From: Rhodospirillaceae bacterium
GTDB taxonomy: Bacteria > Pseudomonadota > Alphaproteobacteria > UBA8366
Length of the DNA stretch: 14,352 nucleotides
NCBI GenBank assembly: GCA_002718015.1
Contig: PBCW01000075.1
Coordinates: 1-14,352, forward strand
Reading direction: 5' to 3'
The position numbers and the translations under genes were made by a program. The notes below the pieces were generated by a model. The model was not told the origin of the DNA, did no database searches, and saw only the letters and a list, made by a program, of their open reading frames with translations. Shown in pieces: positions 8,536 to 12,986 of this stretch (within the stretch, counting starts at the first letter, position 1; the number at the start of each line of letters is the position of its first letter).

Positions 8536-8733
8536 ATGGAAAGTATTGATAAGAAGTTGGTTAATTTTAGATGTGATATGGATGTGTTGGATAGGTTTGA
8601 TGAGATATGCAATTTTAAGAGAACAAATCGCACTCATATCCTAATCAATTTTATGAGAAATTTTGTTGTTGCTGAGAATGAAGAAATTGATAAGTGGAGA
8701 CTCTTATCAGATTCCATAATTAAACCGTCTTAA
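8536..8733 (+). CDS. Ribbon-helix-helix (CopG/Arc-type) small DNA-binding protein
   Basis: A 65-residue protein. The segment KLVNFRCDMDVLDRFDEICN gives the N-terminal beta strand and helix A of a ribbon-helix-helix fold. NRTHILINFMRNFVV gives the turn and helix B, where the family usually has sRs-x-l-I-x2-a/l-x2-f. Such proteins bind operator DNA as dimers and serve as repressors, antitoxins or plasmid copy and transfer regulators. GAGAAG upstream gives a modest Shine-Dalgarno. A loose promoter candidate lies at 8464-8491 (TTGAAA, 16 bases, TCTATC), in the 264-bp region that it shares with the divergent secreted-protein operon. It is followed by the recombinase-tail fragment at 8827, so it may control the element's recombination or replication genes (inference). 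No toxin gene is adjacent. Confidence 0.6.
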   Translation: MESIDKKLVNFRCDMDVLDRFDEICNFKRTNRTHILINFMRNFVVAENEEIDKWRLLSDSIIKPS

Positions 8734-8826
8734 ATCGTTTCTAAGAGGTTTTATCGATTAATCCGATGCAATTATCGGTGATTTGTAAATATGAGATATT
8801 CATGCAGTCTTTATAAGGAATTTTAA

Positions 8827-9373
8827 ATGTTACGTGAATATAAGAGTAATGTTAAATTACCGAAAGCAAAGACTGAGTTAGTTAGAGTTCGAAATTGCCC
8901 AAATACGAAAAACTGTCAAAAGACTGGACAACGCAATTATCGTGAACGAAACAAACAAGGTATTGACACCGAACAAGGCAAAACATCTCACGAAGTTAAC
9001 CAGCCACTTGGAAGTCGAAAAAAATTTAGAATTGCAAAAACTGTTGGAAAAGGAAAATCTGCTGACTGAATTAAGAAATGACGATGACTGGGTTGATTGG
9101 GTTAAAGATTATGGCAAGAAAGTCAAAAATCTGGACAAATTGAACAGAGATGCTAGAAATGCTGAAATCTTAAAATATGTTGATAACATCGTTGTTTCTT
9201 TCAACGAAGAAAGACGTACTCACAGTCTAGATGTCAGACTGAAATTGCCCATAATTGGTGACTCCTTAAAATATAAGAGCAAGAATAAGAAAAAGGGTTA
9301 TGAATTGGGTGAAGGAAGTTTTGTCGCTGCTGTCGATATCCAGTCACATGCAAAGAATCTCGGTAAAAGGTGA
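8827..9373 (+). pseudogene. Serine recombinase C-terminal fragment, frameshifted near its start
   Basis: A good Shine-Dalgarno (AAGGA) and ATG at 8827 start MLREYKSNVKLPKAKTELV in one frame. From about 8885 the protein-like reading moves to another frame (EFEIAQIRKTVKRLDNAIIVN), which stays open to TGA 9371-9373; a GTG at 8942 could also start it. The middle is a coiled coil rich in Leu, Glu and Lys. The end, EILKYVDNIVVSFNEERRTHSLDV followed by KLPIIGDSLKY and KKGYELGEGS, resembles the tail of many serine recombinases (hydrophobic I-V strand, H-x-L-x-V, F/L-K-x-P-I/V-x-x-D, then GY-x-x-x-EG). There is no resolvase catalytic domain (no Ser nucleophile motif) upstream, so recombination activity is not expected. 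It ends 28 bp before glmS-tail copy B, the expected place for an integrase beside its attachment site. Family call by pattern, moderate confidence. Confidence 0.4.
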
Positions 9374-9675
9374 GTCAAAATAAGGGTCTGGTTAATTCAA
9401 CTCGGTTACAGTGGAGTGAAATTCATAACTCTGACATCTACAACATCACACTCGGATGTATTGTCAGTATCACTTCTCGTAAATTCACAGTTTGTAGGTT
9501 GAGTGATGATTGGGAAGAACTACTCAAACTGATACACGATTTACACATCAACGAAATGTCGAATAGAGACATTTCAGACTATCTAAATTCAAATAACTAC
9601 AAACCAAGACGAACAGAGAATTTCTCAACAAAACTGGTTTGGAGTCTCATCGAAAAATACAAAATTCGACTTTAA
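9370..9675 (+). CDS. Small recombinase-type HTH protein
   Basis: 101 residues if it starts at GTG 9370, which overlaps the stop of the upstream recombinase fragment as GTGA (translational coupling). An internal ATG at 9556 could give only the HTH part. The C-terminal half, ELLKLIHDLHINEMSNRDIS followed by DYLNSNNYKPRRTENFSTK and LVWSLIEKYKIRL, aligns without gaps over its core with the proteins at 6684 and 12571. The pattern resembles the Recombinase (PF07508) DNA-binding region, without a catalytic domain. The first part of the frame reads straight through glmS-tail copy B (as TRLQWSE), so the N-terminal third may not be ancient coding sequence. A DNA-binding accessory or excision factor for the island elements is my inference. 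Confidence 0.5.
   Translation: MSQNKGLVNSTRLQWSEIHNSDIYNITLGCIVSITSRKFTVCRLSDDWEELLKLIHDLHINEMSNRDISDYLNSNNYKPRRTENFSTKLVWSLIEKYKIRL
9402..9419 (+). repeat. glmS-tail repeat, copy B
   Basis: TCGGTTACAGTGGAGTGA. The first 14 bases are identical to the end of glmS at 6553, 2849 bp away, and the 18-mer encodes the same Ser-Val-Thr-Val-Glu-stop with GAG TGA in place of GAA TAG. The bases in front (TTCAAC) do not resemble glmS, so only the tail is copied. It sits 28 bp after the recombinase fragment and inside the 5' part of the HTH frame. Candidate right attachment remnant of the first unit. Confidence 0.6.
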
Positions 9676-9743
9676 AAGCAGCATGAAGTGAAAATCAAAG
9701 CCGAAGAAATCGGATACTGGATTAGATAACTTAAGGAGAACTC

Positions 9744-10205
9744 ATGAAGATTTCAGCAATCAATGAAAGTGTTTCACTAATAGCAAATATCGGTGTAATT
9801 GGTTCAATCGTATTTCTGGGTTTAGAGATGCAACAAAACACGGAGATGATGCAATCGCAAACGAGAAATTCGATCGTGGAAAATCAACTCACATTCTACG
9901 AGAGAGCAATCGAAAATTCTGAAATCTTTGATATACGGAAGAGACTTGATTCAGGGTTATCTACTGAGGAAACTGAGGAGTTTCAATATACATATTTCCT
10001 GTTGTCGAATTTACGAATGTGGGAAAATGAATTTTATCAGAGTCAACTTGGACTTTTTGATTCAGATGAATTTGAAGCAAGAACGCATGCATGAAGGCGT
10101 CAGATGTCTATGGCTGTAAATTTAGGTATCTGGAGACGCTTAAAAGATGCGTTTGCTCCAGACTTTAGATTCTATCTCAATGAAATAATTGATGAAATTT
10201 CATAG
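9744..10205 (+). pseudogene. Membrane-anchored accessory protein, copy 1, one in-frame stop
   Basis: ATG 9744 has a strong Shine-Dalgarno (AAGGAG). The product begins with a membrane helix (residues about 8-26, SLIANIGVIGSIVFLGLEM), then MQQNTEMMQSQTRNSI and a helical cytosolic part (LSNLRMWENEFY). A TGA at 10092-10094 interrupts it; the same frame runs on to PDFRFYLNEIIDEIS and TAG 10203-10205. The paralog at 11296 has exactly the same length (462 nt) and a TGG (Trp) codon at the matching place (11644-11646), which shows that a Trp codon was lost here. The architecture, an N-terminal helix followed by QIRQN or EMQQN, is common in uncharacterised marine proteins. The small charged gene at 10221 follows after 15 bp and is probably co-transcribed. 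Function unknown. Confidence 0.6.
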
Positions 10206-10220
10206 AGGATAGGAAGAGTC

Positions 10221-10406
10221 ATGAGCAACGAAAAGGATATGCACAAAACTGGATGGAAGAATATAGATTTGCCGCCTCATTTGAAAAAAGCACGAGAAGA
10301 GCAAGAGCGGTTAAATCAAGAGAAGACAGATAAAGATCCTGCTGAGAAAGATTTAAAGTTTACAACTGCGGAAGAATATATGAATCAACAAGCAGAGGAA
10401 GATTGA
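10221..10406 (+). CDS. Small charged protein (unrecognised), intact copy
   Basis: 61 residues beginning MSNEKDMHKTGWKNIDLPPH, then a very charged helical stretch (LKKAREEQERLNQEK) and KFTTAEEYMNQQAEED. No membrane helix, cysteine or known motif. AGGAAG before the ATG is a fair Shine-Dalgarno. It follows the membrane protein copy 1 after 15 bp. Truncated and broken copies are at 11773 and 12780; the one at 11773 keeps the same upstream partner and the same spacing, so the pair moves or duplicates together. An accessory subunit or antitoxin-like partner of the membrane protein is possible, but there is no direct evidence. Confidence 0.55.
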   Translation: MSNEKDMHKTGWKNIDLPPHLKKAREEQERLNQEKTDKDPAEKDLKFTTAEEYMNQQAEED

Positions 10407-10490
10407 GATCGTCTAAAGCGTAATCATCAAGGTCAAAATATAGCCAGCAACCGAGTTGCTTGAAGTCAGGAAATATTAGGAGGAAAAAGA

Positions 10491-11060
10491 ATGAGTTTTC
10501 AGGAACTGGGTTCACTCGGCGAATTTATCGCGGCAATTGCTACTGTAGCGACACTACTCTACCTATCTGCGCAGATTAGACAGACCAATTTAATAACCAA
10601 AGCGCAATTTGGTCATGGTTTAACGCATCGACTATACGAACGATTTTTTCACACGGCAAAAGATCAGGAGTTTGCTGAGTTTATTGGAAAGGATTGGGCT
10701 TCAGAGGATATTAATTCTGTGGATAAATCCAGGATTACATTTTTTACGATCATGCTTTTGGTTGATGTATTCGATGTTTACGACAAGGTTCAGCAAGGTC
10801 TTGTAGAAAAGAAGCACCTAGATATGAGGGTTCATATGCTGAGAACTGGTATTTTTAGATCCCCGACGGGAGAACGAGTCTGGAAATTTTGGAAGAACCT
10901 TCGTGAAGCGGAATTTGCTGATTGGTTTGAAAAGAATATCGTTGATCCGAGTACCACCGCAGAATTTGTAAAGAGAATGCAGGAAGAGAATCCTGAGCTT
11001 TACAATGAATTAAAAGGTGATCATGAAAAATCTGAAAATAGTTTTTTTAGGGTCGACTGA
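10491..11060 (+). CDS. Membrane-anchored accessory protein of the QIRQ type
   Basis: 189 residues, intact, with a strong Shine-Dalgarno (AGGAGG, 9 bases before the ATG). The N-terminus MSFQELGSLGEFIAAIATVA continues as TLLYLSAQIRQTN, one membrane helix (about residues 8-26) followed by the polar QIRQ motif. The rest is soluble and mainly helical (YERFFHTAKDQEFAEF, WKFWKNLREAEFADWFEKNI) and ends in an acidic-polar tail. It has the same architecture as the proteins at 9744 and 11296, but the soluble part is longer and shows no close match to theirs, so it is an older relative at most. This type is widespread in marine bacteria and uncharacterised. It stands 84 bp after the small charged gene. 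No frame damage. Confidence 0.6.
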   Translation: MSFQELGSLGEFIAAIATVATLLYLSAQIRQTNLITKAQFGHGLTHRLYERFFHTAKDQEFAEFIGKDWASEDINSVDKSRITFFTIMLLVDVFDVYDKVQQGLVEKKHLDMRVHMLRTGIFRSPTGERVWKFWKNLREAEFADWFEKNIVDPSTTAEFVKRMQEENPELYNELKGDHEKSENSFFRVD

Positions 11061-11295
11061 AGACTGAGCTTTGGGCACGGAAGTTTAGTCGGATCGCAAC
11101 TCGAGATACAAGCAACAGCTTCTTTAATCGCTCTTCAGTCACAGTGTATTTTTCGTTTTTCAATAAGAAAGCTGTCTCTCTCTGCCAAATTGCAAGGTAC
11201 GACTCTCATCACGCTCATGACTGAAGATCACGCCCTCAGTTTCCTATTCAACAATCCTTCGATAAGATAAAAACACAGAAATCAAAGGAGGATTT

Positions 11296-11757
11296 ATGAA
11301 GATTTCAGCAATCAATGAAGGTGTGTCACTTATAGCAAACATTGGTGTGATTGGTTCAATCATATTTCTAGCTTAAGAGATGCAACAAAACACGGAGATG
11401 ATGCAATCGCAGACTAGGAATTCTATCGTTGCTAATCAATTGTCAGTCTACGATAAAATGGTCGAGAACCCTGAGCTTTTTGATATAGCGGATAAACGTA
11501 GTGCAAATCTAGATGTTACGAACGCTGAATGGCAACAATTACACATTTTTATATTGTCACAATTGCGAATCTGGGAGAACGAATTCTATCAATATCAAAT
11601 AGGACTCTATGCCGCAGAAGAATTCGAAGCAAGGAAAATTTGGTGGGCAAAAATAATAGGAATACCTGTCAATTTACAAACTTGGAGAAGTGAACAAGAA
11701 ACATTTTATCCAGATTTCAGGATTTACATAAACGAATTACTTGGTGAGATTTCATAG
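11296..11757 (+). pseudogene. Membrane-anchored accessory protein, copy 2, one in-frame stop
   Basis: The paralog of the gene at 9744, 462 nt like it, starting MKISAINEGVSLIANIGVIG behind an excellent Shine-Dalgarno (AAAGGAGG). TAA at 11374-11376 breaks it inside the membrane helix (FLA-stop-EMQQ), exactly where copy 1 has the Leu codon TTA (9822-9824). Downstream the frame is intact: MQQNTEMMQSQTRNSI, LRIWENEFYQYQIGLY, PDFRIYINELLGEIS. Translation could restart at ATG 11380 but would give a protein without the membrane anchor. Nucleotide similarity to copy 1 is high over the first 130 bases and again at the end and into the next gene. The 235 bp before it (11061-11295) hold no gene I can support. 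Confidence 0.6.
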
Positions 11758-11772
11758 AGGATAGGAAGAATC

Positions 11773-11805
11773 ATGAGTAACGAAAAGGATATGCGTAAAA
11801 CTTGA
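11773..11805 (+). pseudogene. Small charged protein, truncated copy
   Basis: ATG 11773 starts MSNEKDMRKT and then reaches TGA. The first 10 codons, and the 15-bp spacing from the membrane gene, match the intact gene at 10221. After AAACT the sequence diverges completely and runs into the repeat E region, so this looks like a recombination or insertion junction and not a point mutation. Confidence 0.55.
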
Positions 11806-11836
11806 TGAAGTCGGATTGTATAATAGTATATTCTCA

Positions 11837-11850
11837 CCGATCACAGTGGA
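11837..11850 (+). repeat. glmS-tail repeat, copy E (degenerate)
   Basis: CCGATCACAGTGGA matches the glmS tail at 11 of 14 positions, without the stop codon. It is linked to copy C by a longer match: here the frame reads GLYNSIFSPITVD, at copy C it reads GLYSSICSVTVD, with synonymous changes in Leu, Tyr, Ser, Val and Asp codons. Confidence 0.35.
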
Positions 11851-11882
11851 TCACTTACGAGCATTGATTTAGGAATGAAAGA

Positions 11883-12278
11883 ATGAGTGAATTAAATAAG
11901 CCAAACAAGATAATTACATTTATTTTTGAATTGGGATTCATTAAAAGCGTGAATGAGGCTAGACAATTTATGAGGGAAAATTCATCTCCATATGTTTTTA
12001 ATTGTTCAGAACCTAAAACCATAAGATTTGAATGGTTTCTATCCGAAGATGAGAAGTCGGCAACATTAATAGAAATGTTTGAGGATAGCGATGCTGCCAG
12101 ATTAAGATTAGAAAATCACTCAGAAAGCCACCTGGTTAAAGAGTTCCCAGAATATTTTGAAATTAAGCAGTTTCTTGTATTGGGCGACATTAAATCAGAC
12201 ATGAAGGATAAGTTAACGGACTGGAATGCAGATCTAAGAGGAAATGTGGGCGGTTTTTTTAAAGGATTAGACCAATAA
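11883..12278 (+). CDS. ABM-like (dimeric alpha/beta barrel) small protein
   Basis: 131 residues, intact. The middle part, IRFEWFLSEDEKSATLIEMF followed by EDSDAARLRLENHSESHLVK, then FEIKQFLVLGDIKSD and a late GGFFKGL, fits a group of stand-alone proteins annotated as antibiotic biosynthesis monooxygenase (ABM)-domain-like. That group has y-E-W-f-l-S-x-D-g, y-E-x-y-x-D-S-x-A-x-l-x-H-l-x-N, f-x-v-x-G and a late GGF. The usual HLEN is RLEN here. The group's catalytic role is not established. The N-terminal 40 residues (KIITFIFELGFIKS) are not part of the pattern. AGGAA lies 8 bases before the ATG. It sits alone between repeats E and F. Confidence 0.45.
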   Translation: MSELNKPNKIITFIFELGFIKSVNEARQFMRENSSPYVFNCSEPKTIRFEWFLSEDEKSATLIEMFEDSDAARLRLENHSESHLVKEFPEYFEIKQFLVLGDIKSDMKDKLTDWNADLRGNVGGFFKGLDQ

Positions 12279-12300
12279 TAAACAAGCCTGCTACGGACGC

Positions 12301-12318
12301 TCTGCTGCAGTAGAGTGA
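12301..12318 (+). repeat. glmS-tail repeat, copy F (degenerate)
   Basis: TCTGCTGCAGTAGAGTGA matches copy B at 14 of 18 positions and in the same frame reads Ser-Ala-Ala-Val-Glu-stop. A longer comparison with copy C (GCTC before, GAGA after) gives 17 of 22 identical bases. On its own it would be weak; its position just before C and D makes it worth listing. Confidence 0.35.
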
Positions 12319-12380
12319 GATTACTGCACAAAAGACTCCAGTTCCGACTGGGTAAAAAAGGACTATACAGTAGTATATGC

Positions 12381-12398
12381 TCGGTTACAGTTGACTGA
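12381..12398 (+). repeat. glmS-tail repeat, copy C
   Basis: TCGGTTACAGTTGACTGA: the first 11 bases equal the glmS end and the 18-mer encodes Ser-Val-Thr-Val-Asp-stop. A short open frame (GTG 12315 to TGA 12398) ends on it. It lies 58 bp before copy D. Confidence 0.5.
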
Positions 12399-12438
12399 GA
12401 TTTACTACATGAAGATTCATAAGACTTACGAAATACAG

Positions 12439-12456
12439 TCCGTCACAGTGGAGTAA
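12439..12456 (+). repeat. glmS-tail repeat, copy D
   Basis: TCCGTCACAGTGGAGTAA encodes Ser-Val-Thr-Val-Glu-stop exactly, using TCC, GTC and TAA where glmS has TCG, GTT and TAG. A 15-codon open frame (ATG 12409) ends on it. Copy D is followed, 115 bp later, by the recombinase-type HTH gene at 12571. Confidence 0.55.
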
Positions 12457-12570
12457 GTTATTCAACACAGTTGAACTCTAAACTACACAACGGGATTTGA
12501 TATTCACATCTCTACAACTCGACTCTCTCAATTCTCACAGGAATAGAACTATGACTACAGAGAGAAGTTG

Positions 12571-12777
12571 ATGTATCGAATGAGTCAGAAAGGAATTTCC
12601 AATAAGGATATTCCTGACTATCTAAACGAACGACAAATCAAACCAAAACGCACTGAGCGATACACCACAAAACTCGTTTGGGCGATTCTTCAAAAATACA
12701 CAAAAAAACTAAACCGAAAAGATCGTCTCGAAGTAGAGTTTAGGAATATTGGACTTTATAAGCGAGTTAGAAATTAG
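12571..12777 (+). CDS. Small recombinase-type HTH protein
   Basis: 68 residues from ATG 12571 (a TTG stands directly before it). MYRMSQKGISNKDIPDYLNE followed by RQIKPKRTERYTTKLVWAIL and QKYTKKLNRKDRL aligns with the protein at 9370 (NEMSNRDISDYLN, KPRRTENFSTKLVW, KYKIRL) and more distantly with the pseudogene at 6684. The helices around GISNKDIPDYLN and TTKLVWAIL, with a basic stretch between them, resemble the DNA-binding region of serine recombinases; the C-terminal tail is basic. No catalytic residues are present. The Shine-Dalgarno is weak (AGAGAAG). The frame opens shortly before the start after a TAG, so unlike at 9370 it does not read through the glmS-tail repeat upstream. Confidence 0.5.
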   Translation: MYRMSQKGISNKDIPDYLNERQIKPKRTERYTTKLVWAILQKYTKKLNRKDRLEVEFRNIGLYKRVRN

Positions 12778-12779
12778 AC

Positions 12780-12977
12780 ATGTGCGACAAAAAAGATATG
12801 CACAAAACTGGGTGGGCGAATATAGAATTGCCAGCTCATTTAAAGAAAGCAAGAGAAGAGCGAGAGCGGTTAAATCAAGAGAAGAAAGATATTTATGCTG
12901 CTTAGAAGGATTTGAAGTTTACGACTGCGCAAGAATACATGAATTCGGGATCAGAGCATGATCGAGGCAGAGATTGA
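12780..12977 (+). pseudogene. Small charged protein, third copy, one in-frame stop
   Basis: ATG 12780 reads MCDKKDMHKTGWANIELPAH, then LKKAREERERLNQEKKD, a TAG at 12903-12905, and in the same frame KDLKFTTAQEYMNSGSEHD to TGA 12975-12977. The intact paralog at 10221 has GAG (Glu) at the matching codon (10344-10346), so one base change created the stop. It starts 2 bases after the HTH gene and ends 9 bases before the TPR gene, so it may still be transcribed with both. Here, unlike at 10221 and 11773, the membrane-protein partner is absent. Confidence 0.55.
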
Positions 12978-12986
12978 GAGTATTTA

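Larger units (their letters stand above)
6553..12977. mobile_element. AT-rich genomic island at the glmS 3' end, probably serial insertions
   Basis: The base composition drops abruptly at the glmS stop codon. From there to the TPR gene the DNA holds recombinase-like HTH genes, a serine-recombinase-tail fragment, a Rep-like pseudogene, a ribbon-helix-helix gene, duplicated small accessory genes and several pseudogenes. Copies of the glmS C-terminal codons lie at 6553, 9402, 12381 and 12439, with weaker ones at 11837 and 12301. If they are attachment remnants, they split the island into units of about 2.85 kb (6553-9402) and 2.9-3.0 kb (9402 to 12301-12439), plus a third unit that continues beyond the window. 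No Tn7-type ends and no complete integrase or transposase are visible. The island boundary at 6571 is well supported; the mechanism is inferred. Confidence 0.6.

Noticed and set aside
8787..8802. CCGAT...ATCGG-type hairpin between the ribbon-helix-helix gene and the recombinase fragment
   Set aside because: Only 5 bp, and no T-run follows; common by chance in AT-rich DNA.
11135..11149. TCAGTCACAGTGTAT as a further glmS-tail copy
   Set aside because: It reads SVTVY without the Glu-stop end and without supporting flanks; chance similarity is likely.
11061..11295. Possible minus-strand gene fragment (phrases like TLQFGRERQLSY, then KNEKYTVTEERLKKLL in another frame)
   Set aside because: No start, frame breaks within 40 codons and no family recognised; too little to annotate.
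6553..12456. Integron cassette array, with the repeats as attC sites
   Set aside because: The repeats lack the GTTRRRY and RYYYAAC core pair with inverted inner boxes, and there is no integron integrase in the window.
6553..12456. CRISPR array
   Set aside because: Spacing is kilobases, not 25-40 bp; the repeats are 18 bases and coding-like; no cas genes.
6768..12905. Alternative genetic code explaining the in-frame stops
   Set aside because: All three stop codons occur as interruptions, they replace different amino acids, and intact genes in the window use the same codons as real stops.
12749..12961. Plus-strand open frame of 70 codons
   Set aside because: It overlaps the HTH gene and the third small charged gene in another frame; the paralog comparison supports the other frame.
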